Of a stretch of DNA of 64,000 nt, positions 49,301-62,500 are shown piece after piece (the first letter of the stretch is position 1; the number at the start of each line of letters is the position of its first letter). The notes under the pieces were generated by a model. It ran no database searches. It was not told where the DNA came from and saw only the letters and a list, made by a program, of their open reading frames with translations. This DNA comes from Bryopsis sp. KO-2023 (taxonomy: Eukaryota > Chlorophyta > Ulvophyceae > Bryopsidales > Bryopsidaceae). The DNA is taken from positions 6,287,001 through 6,351,000 of the forward strand of contig BSYQ01000006.1 of assembly GCA_030272585.1 (NCBI GenBank). Direction: 5' to 3'. The translations under genes and the position numbers were made by a program.

Positions 49301-51028
49301 ACCCAGGGAAAGGGACATGAGCTCTCGAAGGAACGTTGTAAGGGAATACATGATTTGTTTTGTCAAGCAATTCATCAAGGCGGTCAGCCAAGAAGAATTC
49401 AGCATCATGAGGGCTTCCTTCATGTACACCCACAAGAGGACCACGAATTTCGATTTCATGGATTACATAACCACTGGCTTGGACGATGATTTCGGACAGG
49501 TATTTCTTTCTTTCTTTCAACATATTGCATATTGCATATTACATTTTTTTTTCTTTTTTTTTTTCTTTCTATTAACATGTTGCATCGAGGCTGAAGAGCC
49601 CTTTATGTTAAAAAAAAAATAAAAATAAAAATATATATTTTTTCATTAAGGAAGCACCCCGTCCTGTCAAACCAGGGGAATATGTGAAGAACCAGCATTG
49701 TTTCGTGTGATATAGATTTCAACCCAGGAGAAGAAAAAGTTGTGAATTAGGGTTTTGAATTGAAAAGTACCTGTTTTTCTGATACTCGAATTGTGTCTAC
49801 CCTGAACTCCAATTCCCGTACATATTTTTCTCTTTAAAAAAAAAAGCAGAGAAAAAAAGATAGGGAGCTGAATTCTTTGCAAATTAAAATGGCCCTTGTG
49901 TACATACGACCAAAACCTCTTCCTTCATTTTCTGTTTTCACAGGTAGTTAAGATTTCAGTCGTGGGTGGGTTGACAGTCACCACTTTTATTTTGTTTTTT
50001 GCCCCATTGAACTGGACGAGCTGGCAACTGGTCTGGGTGCTGCTTGCTATGTCCAGCCTTCCATTGGTGGTCGAAACGAAACTGGTTCATGTAGTCAGAC
50101 ATGTGACGAGGGGTGGGAATGTGCACCTCCTCACTCCGGATGCCTTCTGGTTTGGCAAGCCTGAACTTTTGCTGCCAGTCATTAAGTACATGCTGTTCAT
50201 GGTTTCAATCATAACTACCATGCTGGTGAGGATCCATGCGGATTTCGGGTTTCTCATAACATTCGGCGCATTTTTCTCATTTCGATTTCTATTTCCCTTG
50301 GTCTTTTGAAAATCCTGTTTTACAGAAATATGAAGGGCTGGTATGGAGGAATGCAAAAAAAGCATAAGTTCTGATCAAGATTTTGAGTAGCGTGTGACAT
50401 TCGTTCACTTTGTTTTTCCGTGTAGGCTTTTTTTGCTTGGCAATTTGGGTACAAATCTTGCTTCTTTTATGGACGGTCTTCTGCGGAGGGCGTGCCTGGA
50501 TTTTGGACATGGGTGGTTCTCTTGATCGCCAGCATGGGGTCCTTTTTGCATTTGTGCTTTGTGACACTGCCAACCTACAGTCTGGTCGTTCACATGGGCA
50601 GAAATCATTGGCACAAGGATCTCGTACCCACACAAGTCCAGACAACTCTCATCGGTCTGGCCAAAAAGGTGACTTTCAAATTTTTTATATTTCCCCTCCC
50701 TCACCAACTCCCTCAAGAAAAAAGAAAGTCGGCTGTTTGTTCCGTACGTTCCCCCTTCCTTGCCGCTTTGATTCGCCCATCTGCTTTTTTTTAATCTAAC
50801 ATTGCTTAGTTTTATGTACTTGTGGAAGTTGCTCTTTTTTGTTTGCTTTTTTTGAATAGGTGGGATGGTGATGGTTTGGAGTTTTCCAAACACTTTTTTC
50901 TACTGCTGTTTTATACTTTTTTTTTTTTTTTTCAGGCGAAGAAGGTGGCAAACGGGACGATTAAAGATTCCAAGGATTCCAGCGATAGTGGATCAAGCCC
51001 CAGAGATTCTAAACCTAATGTTCAATAG
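46383..51028 (+). CDS. MLO family seven-transmembrane protein
   Basis: Plant-lineage plasma-membrane protein; land-plant members act as calmodulin-bound calcium channels in powdery-mildew susceptibility and tip growth. Twelve exons: 46383-46481, 46812-46865, 47106-47199, 47428-47603, 47877-47955, 48247-48314, 48535-48662, 48952-49122, 49307-49499, 49944-50225, 50426-50668, 50936-51028; phases agree and give 559 residues. Landmarks: TM1 YICAAVFAFFLLVSVFLD; TM2 MEMMLLGFISLVLIVF; a Cys-containing loop ending HRRKLLAG; THLFVFLLGIIHISSSGL; MICFVKQFIKAVSQ; NFDFMDYITTGLDDDF; WFGKPELLLPVIKYMLF; AFFAWQFGYKSCFF; FVTLPTYSLVVHMG. Intron 5 appears to be GC-AG, and exon 5 uses an AAAAG acceptor. The C-tail is short and basic; the calmodulin-site Trp of land-plant MLOs is not evident. 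Confidence 0.92.
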
Positions 51029-53375
51029 ATATGGAGAACAGAAAAAAAGAGAGAGAGGGGGGGGGGGAGGGGGGAAGAAAAAAAAGAAAATGAGAAGAAA
51101 AACATGAGGAACTCAACGCAGTGTGTTCCATGTGATCCATCTCAAATTCAAGCCCCAGGTTGACAGAGGCTTTCTGTTATTTGATGTAGGAAGTGTCAAA
51201 TTTTGTTTTAAAAAGAAAAATGATGGACATACGATTGTCTGTCCTGTATACAGAGCAAAACGATGCGATGCAGAATGGATGATCTTTTGGAAAAATAAAG
51301 GCCGGAGGGTTTTGGTCCATCTTGTTTTGACGAGCAAGTGTGGACCAGGTACCCCCTTGTCTTCCTACCTGATATATATATATATATATATATATCAGGT
51401 ATATCCCCACCCACCCACCCACGTATAAGGGTGGGTGGTTTTCAAGGAAATGAAAAAAAGTGATGAAAAAGAGTGAGGGGACAGTTTCCGAATCAAGGGA
51501 AAAAAAATGGAGTGAGAACTTGACAGAAAAAAACAGAAAAAAAGAAAGCAGAACAGGAGGAATGAAAAAGAACTTAGTATTTTGGAGGGTGGTATATGCA
51601 ACTGAATTTAGTTAGGAGCGGGTGGACCGGGCTTTTTTTGAAGTTGAATATCTTTTGAGTGGCTGAGGGACCAGTGGTATTCATCTGTATTTCATGAACA
51701 GAGCTCTCACTGGAAAAATAAGTTGGGACGAAAAGAAGAAAAAGTTGATTTTTTTCAAATCTTTTTCTGATAAGCATGTGAACAGATGATGATTTTACTG
51801 GAATGAGGATTGTCAGTTATCTTTTTTTTTCCATAGTATTGAGTGCTGTTTTTTGATAGATCCTTGGAGAGAACAAAGAGAAAGTAAACAGAGGAGGGTC
51901 GAAATATGAATATTTGTTTTTTTGAATATTTGTTGGGGTGGAACTTGTTTTGGTGGAATTTGTTACGGGGTTACGCAGCTGATGTGGGTGGCTGGTCTTT
52001 TTTTCCCAATGCCTGGAGTGATGTTGATTTCAAGACAGAACAGATGTAAGATTTGTTTGACTGTACAGATTGGTTGTGGCATTCTGACAAGGGGTGGTTT
52101 CACTTTTCATGGAAAATTAATTCTTCGAGGTGCATCTTGGACATTGATATGTTGTGGTGGAATGTTTTGATTGAGCGTCAAGGTTGGCACATCCACACCA
52201 CCGTTGCATTCCCCTGCCATGGACGATTTCAGCATTTTCCAGAAGAAAGAGGATGGCAAAGTGCCCAAATAATGTCTTCTGCCAACATGCACCCCGCCTG
52301 CCAATCCATGTGAAGTACAAAGTATTAATAATCACAATGTGTAATGATGAACACAAGTGGAAGGATGCCTGGTGGCAGGATGCTGAATTTTGTGTCATCA
52401 TTCCCTCTGTGTTCTGTGACTGCTCCAGTTTTTTGGAAAACGAGAATTTCAAACCACTACTCCCTGACCACTGGAATACATATAAAATCTTAAAACATGC
52501 ATGTGCAGTGTCGCCCATCACTCACTCTAGATGACGAATTGAAATGAAAAGGGCCCTCCACAGAAAAACACCATCGATATTTATTTGGGTGTGACAGATA
52601 CAAACAGAAGAAGTGTGACGCTAGGTTGGTCCACTTACTAGAATGTGAATGCTACTGTGACATCTATTCACCCAGTGTTCCTCATAATTGCTGCACACAA
52701 TGGGGTACACTGACTAATTCTTTGGTAATTCTGATCCTGCAAGGAATATATATATATTTTTTTGGCAACAAGAACAAAAGACCTTCCGATATTTCTGCAA
52801 AAGAAACATAACGTGTTTCCTTACAGGCACATCATGCAGCCACCTTGTAGGCACTGACTTTGAAGGTGCTGGAGCCAATTCAAGCCCCTGTAACCCAAAG
52901 AAAGGGCAGTGCTTACACCTACAAGGCTGTGTGGCTTGCAGTTGGATAGATTCGTAGCAGTAGGATATGGGGAAACTGTTGGTGTGGCATCGGACTGAAC
53001 TGTGGTGTGTGGTATAAGTCAAGTCAACGAAGGGGGAAGTAACTATGAGAACGCATTTCATCAGGCCAGCGCAAACAAGTAGAAAAACTGGTCCATCCCC
53101 AGCGAGATGCGCAAGATTTGAATTGCGGGCAGACAGTGCATAGAGGCAACTGTTTGTTGGGCTTAGAAACCAGAATTCGCCATACTCAATCAAATAGTGT
53201 TACAACCTGGCATATATCTCTACCCATGGGGGCTGCGCATAATGGGCAACACCTCCAAAACCACATCGAAAAAAAAAAAAGCACACCTGCATCATCACCC
53301 ACGATGCCCCCCCCTAATTCCAGTTCCCAGAAAGATAGCAAAAACAAAACCTTCTTCCCCTGAACTTGGGGAGCG
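51029..53375. other. Intergenic region between MLO and NECAP (convergent)
   Basis: Two 3' ends face each other. No gene recognised in 2.3 kb. Contains an AATAAA signal near 51293, a G-run near 51060, and a perfect palindrome CCTGATATA...TATATCAGG with a (TA)n core at 51368-51398. Confidence 0.55.
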
Positions 53376-55237
53376 CTAGCTTCCAACAAAGTCCCCCCAG
53401 TCGTCAGCTTCACCCATTGCCTCAGACTTTTCTTGGTCCGTTTTACCTGATCCATTTATAGGTGAGATAGGGGATGGGAGCGGTGGGGGACAAAGAACGG
53501 GAACACCCCCGACATCCCTAGTAACCAGGTTCGCTTCTGGCGTAGCTTTCAATTCACCTGATTTCTTTGCCTGCAAGACATCAATTTGCCATGACTTATC
53601 TCGAGGGTGAGGAAACACACCATTTTACATTTTTGGAAAACAACTTCGGATCTTGGAGGTAATCCGCATGCGAAAAACAGAAGATGAACAAGGCATTTCA
53701 CAGAGGAGATATCTACCTTGGGGAGCTCGATTCTGATGGTTGTCCCAGGTTTGAGACTGTAATCGATTTCTTCCCGATCTTCCCCTTCAAATTTCTCATG
53801 CAAAACTTTTGCATCCTCTTTTCTTCTCAGATATTGCCGATGCTCATTTAGACATGCAGAAAAATCGCTGGATTTTTCACGATCTCTGCAAGCCAGCACA
53901 CGACGAAGACCACACATACTATAAGCTGCTTTTCTCAACGTGTAGATGCACCCGACATAATTTTTTTGCCTATCACCTCACCCAATCCAACTTTGAACAC
54001 TTATCATTAAAAATAAGGACCCCCTCCCAAACATTTCCATAGGTATGTGTGAAACTCACTGCTCTATTGCCACAAAACAGAACGAGAATACCTGAATCCA
54101 ATGCCAATAAATGCATGCCTTCCTGACTCTTGATCTACGATTTTCAAAACATAGTAACGTGAACTATCCACCACTGGCTCCACAACCTGAAACAGACTGT
54201 AGCTTTTTGTCAGTAATTTCATCAGGAGCATGACGGAGTCAGTCATAGAGACACACATGACACCTTGAGTGCATCCGTGGATGCATCACTTGATCAATAT
54301 TCATGAACTCCTGATAGTACTGTAGGATCCCACAAACCACAGATAGACAAACTTGGAATCCACTGTTATTTAGGAAAAATAAGAGAAGAAAAAAACTGTC
54401 TATTCTTCAGATTTTCACCTCATTTTGTCACCAATTTGTTCAAATTGTTCGCACTCACAGTCACGACGGGCGTATCATTCGGAACTGGACATTCGGCGAA
54501 CAGCTCGTCTACAAGAGAAACCGCCATTAAATGAATCTATATTCGCTGCCAACAGATGACAGGATAAAATTTGGCAGAGTAAACTTTTTTTGCACAACAA
54601 TCCTGGCCGAAAGGAAACATAGTCTAACATCTGCGAACCATTCTTATCAGTAGCATTGGGGCGTGAAGTAGCATATCGAATTTTGACCAGCTTCAGTTCA
54701 GCAGATTGTTATTGAAAATCTATCAGTCCAGATACGTTCTTTACATATTATTCTGTGAAGTTCGCCATTTCACAGAACAATATTTGCACTTTTAGATGGT
54801 GCAAGTGTTTTATCTCTCTAGGCCCACAACAAACCTGTTTTCGACTCCAACAATCTAATGCACAAATCGTCCCCTCGAGTCACCACTCTTAACACCACTT
54901 CCTGCAGTTGAGAGAAAATGAAGCTGGTTGAGAAATCCACAATTGATGAGAAAGCCTCATGATTTGGCTACCTCCCCAACGGCCAGAATCCCAAAAAACA
55001 GAAAAAAAACGAATTTCGACGAAGGCCGAAACAAAGACCACCAGGGTCTATCATGTGTACGTTCTTTTTTCTCAGTGGGTTCCATTTCCCTGGAAAAACG
55101 CTGACCTTCGCCCAGTTGTCGACGTCCCACACCTCCGCTCTGTGGCCAATCGTTCCAGCGTGAGGAATGGGAGCGTAAACGTAACATTCCGAACAACTGA
55201 ACGGATTCAATTCCAACCTCGTATCTTCCAGTGCCAT
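53376..55237 (-). CDS. NECAP-like adaptin-ear-binding coat-associated protein
   Basis: Endocytic accessory protein that binds the clathrin adaptor AP-2. Six minus-strand exons: 55106-55237, 54835-54901, 54459-54508, 54092-54186, 53717-53885, 53376-53570; all borders GT-AG, phases consistent, 235 residues. It matches the NECAP PH-like fold: CYVYAPIP near the start, [48 protein letters not shown] then IGIGFRDR (the strongest match), DFSACLNEH and [13 protein letters not shown]. The C-terminal tail is Pro/Ser-rich and ends [11 protein letters not shown], a WxxF motif of the type that binds adaptin ear domains. An in-frame Met 15 codons upstream (55282) could extend the N-terminus. The gene appears complete. 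Confidence 0.92.
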
Positions 55238-56525
55238 TTTCCAGTGCAAGACGGGAACGAGACGCGAAAACAGCAACCTCAACTCGAGTTATCTCGTAGC
55301 TGGGACACTCACCAGAATTACTAGTTTTGTGTGACAGGTGTGACCAGTAATTGGGTTGATGAATTTGATGATGGATGGGAAAACGTGGGGAAATGATCTT
55401 AATGTGGTAGAATGACAGGGGATCGATATTTTAAGCGAACCTTCTCCATTGTTGTTTCTGCAGCGAGGGCGTTCGGGGGTGTGAATCCCAGCCACGCGAA
55501 AAAAAAAGTGCTGGAAAGGTTAAAAATCACAAAGGAACAACCCCCAGGAAATTAAGTAACTCGTTTGGAGATAAAACCTGTTTTAAGAAAAGTGAAAAAC
55601 GAGTCGGGGAGTACCTGCGTTGGGGAGGGGGAGAAAAAAAAAAGAGAAAGAACTGAATCAGGTGTGGGCGACGGTACCATGGGTTTGGGGGAGCCAAAAA
55701 TGAACAGTGTATCTAGGCCGCTTTGCGATTGTTTTTCTCCTTGTTTTTGGAGATAAGGGGGGGAAGGTGTTAGAGAGCGACGTAGAAACCAGGAAATTCC
55801 TGCATAGCTCATGTCACGATTCAAGTTCCGTCTGGTGTTTCGAGGGATTACCCAACGTGTTGTATTCGTTGGCGGGCTTTGTTGGGACCGTAACACCATT
55901 CTTCTGCCCGCTGCTGAGCTTTCTTGCTCGAAAATCGATCAGCGCATCTGTCGGTGGACGTCGCCCTTCGTGGCGGACGAGTCGAATTAGCTTGAGCGAA
56001 AACTTTCCGGTGGAAATGCTATATTTCCTTGCTTTCTTTTTTATGCTTTCGCTTCCCCTGTCGTTTTTTCCCCCCAGCTTACTCTAGGCAAGTGTCCACG
56101 TGGGACCTTCGTTTGTCCTTGTCGTTCGCTTTTGTGCGATCGAAAATCTCGTCGAAAAATCTGCTTAATAAATTCGTGGAAAAAATCCCACCAATAAGAA
56201 AAAAAAGCCCTGGCTCTCATCGAATGCCACCCTCAGCACATGTCACATCGGTCGTGGAAATTGCATCTGGTAGTCGAATGCATCCAACACTGTAATCAAC
56301 AAATATGAAACTGTACTAGAGAACGTCGTCCATCTTCATTCTGTCATTTATTATTGTAGTACTCAGTCTGACGGGAGGGTTGTTTCATCCTCAAGTGGAT
56401 CGCATGAGGTGGCATGCCTAATGTTGAATTCATGACCGATACCATCAGTGTAAATTACTTTGCAGTGTCCTGGCTTGTTTTCAGCTGCTTCTTTTTGTCT
56501 GTGGAATTTTCCCAGAGGAGATATA
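55238..56525. promoter_or_regulatory. Divergent region between NECAP and the DUF629 gene
   Basis: 1.3 kb separating two divergent starts; expected to hold both promoters and 5' UTRs. No gene recognised; a few short open frames only. An upstream non-coding exon of the right-hand gene may lie here. Confidence 0.45.
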
Positions 56526-59500
56526 ATGGTGCGGAAGCCAGCCAGTGGGAGGACATCCTCCCCGGTCAGACGGTCGGCCATGGCTTGGCAAAAGCTGGAG
56601 AAACTTGGGCTGTTTGCCAAGGGGGATGATATTCGACCTGAAAAGCTCAAATCAAATGGACTCACTTGGATTGATTTGAAGGTGGTGTCCATTTGCCATT
56701 TCGACATCATCCCAGAATTGAGCAACACCCCTGTATATGACGTGGGGGCAGCTCTGGGAAAACTTGCACAGTTGTTCCCTGAATCGGCACTTCCCCACAG
56801 ATACAAGGTAAGGGACAGGGGTGTAGTTTTCATTAGGGTTTTGTCCAGTACAGCAGTTTGATCAAATATCAAGCTGGAGATATGGCCGAAAATGGACTGG
56901 CTTGATGTTTCCTATTCTTCAGAAAAACAAAAACAGTCGTCCCCACTTTTCAATTTTTGTTTGGTTGATGTTATGCATGGGGTTGCTATGTAAACAGAAG
57001 TCCCTTTCAGTGCTAAACACAATATTTGCCACGAAAATGGGAGTGTTTGTGTGGAACTCCTGCTACCCAAGTTAAATCACGTGGTTTTCTAAAAACCTTC
57101 TATCTTTTTTTGATACAAACTTTTCAGGCGAGGATAGTCCACCATCAATCGAATTTGGCTACCGGATCAAGGGCCGCCCGGTTGCAAATGCTGAGTGAGG
57201 CTTATGATTCCTCAGTGACCGCAGCTTCCCTTTCTCCAAATTCGCTCAGCTGTGTAGCCCTGAAATCGACCTTAGTCGTTTCAAGGCTAGTTGAAAAAGC
57301 CACGGTCATCTCCAGAAAGGTGAAAAAAATTCTTCAAGAAATCAGTTTTCAACCTGAGAAACTTCATTGGAGTTCCGAAAAAAGCTGCGATCGTGGGAAT
57401 TCAACAGCTACAATTTTTTTCATGAGTCAGTGTTTTTATTGATGGATTCTTCTTTTGCTCTGGTTCTTTTTTTTTTCAATTTTGGGTGTGTAGCAGGGCT
57501 TAGCTAGAACGAGAGTTCCCACGGAGTCTGAGTGCACAGAAATTCAAGAAGAATTAGTCGATGCAATGGACTCCATTCGAAAAGCTTTGAGTGGAATCGA
57601 AATCGTCAGGGAACCCCCCATCTATTTATCTGTAGGGGGCCATTGGAGTTTCGATCCATGCTGTCTGGTAAGTGTCAATGGTGGGTTGTCCCTGTCTAAA
57701 ACAAAATTTCAGTTTTTTAAGGGGAGAAAAATCCTCTGATAGGAATTGGCAAGTTTAGGTCTGCAATATTTTTTTCCCATCGTGGTAACCAAACACGATG
57801 GTATTGAAGCTCTGCTCAAAATTAAGCAAGGAATAAGACTGCAACTGCAGAAAAAAAAGGTTATTTGTTTAAGAGAAAAAAAATATAATTCATTTTTGAG
57901 AAAGAAAGGTGGAACACAGTAAAAAAGATAAACCTCCATGGAACGCGGTCTTCCTGTTTTTGAATGGACTAAAAACACACTTGGTGAGATTTTGGTTCAG
58001 AATTGAATATTTTTTCCGTTTTTTTGGTTGTAGCGAGTTCGAGATCGAATGCATCCTGTGGTGCAAATGACTCAATGGGACAAGATCGTTCACGAAAAAA
58101 GATCCTTCGTAAAATCTATGCTGCAACTGTTGGAGAGCTGCAGAGCCGTGCTTGACAATGTGAAAAACGATAAAGTGCCCATGGAAAGCGTAGTCAGACT
58201 CTTACACCACATATTAAGGTGTGTGTGTGATATCACAATATTGCAACGCATTTTAGATTAATTGAACTCATCTAGTATTGAAAATATTATCTTCCAATAT
58301 TATCTGAATTTCTTCGATTTTCCATGGCACTCTCCGTTGTGTAAAACGGTTTTGTGTTGCAATCATGATTTTCTGACCGTCTGTTTCTCTGATCCATTTC
58401 AAAACGCTCAGACCTCATCAGCCAGAACTCCAGTTGTGGGCCAATCACATCGTTCCGTCGAAAAATAGAAGCGCACTGGAGAATTTGCACAGGAAGTTCG
58501 AAACCCATCAAGCGGTTGCTCAGCTCCTGAGTGCATTGAGACCCAACAAGGCCAGCGATTCTTCTGCTCGGTCCATCGCATTACCCTCAGAGCATCACCC
58601 CAGCACTGCGATGTTATCGCTGGAGCGTGATTGGGATTCCGAACATGTATGTATGCCACAGTAAATTCACTTTTGGAAAAAGTCTCCGATTTGTTTTTTG
58701 CATTTGCATTCATGTCGGTAGTACAAAATGCACGAAATGCCAGAGATCACTTCTGTGAATTTATCACAAGTTGGAACTGGGAAGAAAACACGTTTTGATG
58801 GTAGTGCTGGAAAAAAGAGTGAGATATCCAAATGGGGTGCTTATGTCATGGTGCATGTGTCAATGGACCGATGCCTATGTCAGCTATGTTATTGGAGTGA
58901 ACTGAAAATTTTTGCCGATGTGTGGGAGCAGGATGTGGTGAAGGCTCGGAGAGTGAGTAGAGTTGGGCGGGGTGCCAGCAAGTCCCATCGAAAGCCGAGA
59001 ACAAGAAAAGAGAGATACATGGATGTGGAGGGGTTTTGGACGCGAGCTTCAAAGGAAAAACGGAGAGAAGTCCTCAAAGTTCCACTGATTTCTTGTTTGG
59101 ATGGTACTGATTTTTCTCTTGTTCTGTTTTGGGGTGAAGGGGGGTTAATTTTTCTGTCTCGTAAGGATATCGAACAGAAAGCATTCCAACCTCTGGTAAA
59201 AAAACTTACTGTGAACGATAAAATTATGGCAACTGTAGGATGCACGAGTTTTTTTTTTTTGAAGTTCAGTTTTCCCAGGGAGTTTTTTTTTTTGAAGCGT
59301 GACAAACCACAATGACACTCTCCTAACAATACTTTTTTCTTTTTTTTTCCACAGAGGTTCGAATGGAACAGGGCATGGAAGCCACGGAAGAAATGGCTGA
59401 CAGTCTGTTGATGCTGAAAGATCATGGTAGTCAGAGGGCTTGTTATTGGATTTGCCCAGCTTGCGACCAAAAATATCGATCCTCCAAGGATTATGTTAAT

Positions 59501-62500
59501 CACATCGATCTTTTCCATGAAGAACTGGCCGTGGTGGAAAACAATTATATCCGATGCAGCAAATGTCAGGTCAGTTCTAAGCATCCCCTCTTTTCTGACA
59601 AACAGCTGGAGAGCTAAGCTTCAGGATTGCAACTTATGGATGGGTAATATACGGCGGCAACTCCATACAGTAATGGAAATATTAGAGTGATCAAGAAAAT
59701 AATAATAATTTCATAACCCATTTTAGAATTGTTCGCGGCCTTTTTGTGTTGAATCCACGAAGAAAGGATGACATCTGAATTTGATTTGGTTTATGAACGT
59801 CTTGCGGTGTTTTGCTGATCGGTTTTTCTTTTTCTGTGTTTTTTTCAGAAAGAAATTGTGGGCATGTACTATTCAAGCCTCGTGGAAGACTGTTTTGCAT
59901 GCATCAATTGCTACCACAAGGATGTAGCGTCTTCCAGGTGATTTATTGGATCATCCCCCTCAGAAGCCTGAGAAATGGATCAAACCACTGTTGTTTTCTT
60001 TTTCAAGGGGGTTCTTGTGTTTCTTGGAAGAATCTTTTTTTTTTTTTTTGAATTGATTTCTTTGTGGATTTGGACTCATCAGACCAGATCCAGCTCTGCG
60101 ATCATGTGTGAAAGTTTTCCCCCAGCCATCAGCCGAAGCAAAAATGTTGACGACGACAGATTCTGACATAATGGGCACCCAAAGCTCTTGTGCGTTGGCG
60201 GAAGAAAGTGCTTCCACTCCAATGTGAGCTCCTCCTGTCCAGAATTGGTTCAATTTTTGTGTGTAAAATGTTGGCACTTGTTTCCATCAGAATGTTGTTA
60301 TGATCATGGCACAGTTTCGCGAATCAATAACAGAACGTTGAAGATGTCGCAAATCATCTCGCATCAACCTTGTACTCTTTGTTGCTTTTTGTATTGCCTA
60401 TTAGTTGAAATTAGAGGTGGCCTCATCAACTCCATCCTGCTGATCACATGAAAAAGGCTTGTTTTGTAAATCGAATTGATTCGTTGCTTTCAATTTCAGG
60501 AGCGTTGGAAAATCAGAGGAAGAGAAAGCAATGGCCAACACAGAGAAGTCTTTCTGCTTCCCTTTGGTAAGGAACCCTGCCAAAAGCTTCTAGGACTATT
60601 TTTTCGGAAAATTTATTTATGGGGTGATATATAAAATTGGTGCACATGCTAAGGGGTATTTCTTTCCAAATCTTCTGTTTTTATAACTTTGCCAGATTAT
60701 CTACCCCCAAAGCAAACGAAATCTGGACATTTCACCAGATGTGTTTTTTTCTTCTTCTGCGCAAATTGATTGTACCATTTGCTCGTCAGGTTTATATAAC
60801 TAATAAAACCTAGCTGAATGTTTTTTTTTCTTATCATTGAAACTATTCGAACGAAACAGGGGACTGAATCCGAACTGGAGGCTGACACTCGAATCCGGCA
60901 GTTATTTCATGAGGCTCAAATCGGCTCCGAAGGCTCCAGTGTGTTCATGGTGCCTGATGGAGACGATTCTCATCAAGATGGCTCCGAAGTGAGTGCTTTT
61001 TTCCTTTCTTTCCTTTTTTCTTCATATTATGAGTTGATTTTGTCGAGCCTCATCATAGAATTGCTTGGTAGCCACATTGTCAAACAGACATCCTGATATG
61101 ATGGATGAGTAAATGACACAAGTTGGATGCAAGGCAAAAAATGGGTGAAAATCATTCTTCATATCGTCTAGGTAAGGAAATAGGATTTTTTTTTGTATTT
61201 AGTGTATAAGTTACGTTCTGATGACTATGGGCAACTATTAGTTTTTTTTCTGGCCCGATGTGTGATTCACTCTGGCTTTTAATTGTGTTGTCCCTGCAGA
61301 ATGGATCGGCATCGAGAGGATGGAAAGGATGGTGGCCAAAGCGACTGACTTTCGCCTTGGGTAGATCCTCCAAAAAGAGCCAAGCGGAAGGGGGGTGTTC
61401 CCAAGTGCAAGAACCGGCACATCGTCCCTTGTGCAACTGCTCTTCCAGCCATTCTGGAACTCAAAACGCTGACGAAGATGATCACAATAACAACAGCAAT
61501 AATCATACTCGGAATGACCATCATCGCAACGATTCGGGGACCTGTTCGGCAAAAACTGGGGGAAAAGCGCATGAGTGCCCGGTGGCTTCGCTGGAGTGTA
61601 AGGAAACCTCGATCGTTGCTGAGAAGTTTCTGTTTGGGGGCAGCGAAAGTGGTACTGCAAGGGATGAGGATGCTGAAGCAGTGGAGACTGAAATCGTGCC
61701 TTCGTCGGAGGAATCGTCTGTAAGGCGACCTATGAAAAATCGCAGGCGGAAATGAATTTGAAGTTGTCATGCTGATAGGATCTCTGCAAGGATAGACACA
61801 CAAAAAAAAAATGCTGTAAAAAGAATAACATGAAGTAAGATGTATATCCATATATGTATATATATTTGATCCCATGTGTCTAATTTTCCTCTCTTTTGGG
61901 TGTTCCTCAGTACCACAATAGAACCTTTCAGACAGACTCCATGAAAGATTTTCATTCCTTCCAGGAGGAAGAAATCAAGCAATTGTATATTTGATGCTGG
62001 TGTCTTGATTTGTTTTGGCTTTGTGTGGAATGCATAAAGGGTGCTGAAGATGAGGAAGAAGGATTTGACGATGAGGATAATGACATGGATGATGTGTTGA
62101 GGTCACGTGACCAATTGATCGCCATCATACTGAACCGAATGCGACGAACTTGGTTTTCGGAAAAATCGGATGGGGAAGTGGCCATTGGAAATGTGTCGTA
62201 CTACATCCAATGCAAAATCGAGTACGTTACTCTCAACCATCCTGAATTTTCAGCAACTTTCCATTTCCTGTGAAACCTAGCTTAATGCCTTTTCTTTTGG
62301 GTGGCCGGTGGTGGGTGGGGTTGCTGTCTATGTTTCATTCTGATGGATTTCTTCCCGTGAAAAAATGATCGTATTCGAAGCTTTTGATAAATTAAAAGAG
62401 TGGCTGTGAAGAATTGAATGGATTTGAAGCTGAGTGTTTTTTTATAAAGTAAAAAGTGGCTGTGTTTCATAAACATAGATGCATGTTGGAGGAGGAGCAA

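Noticed and set aside
51368..51398. (TA)n palindrome as a transposon end or terminator
   Set aside because: A simple (TA)n microsatellite with matching flanks; no other element features.
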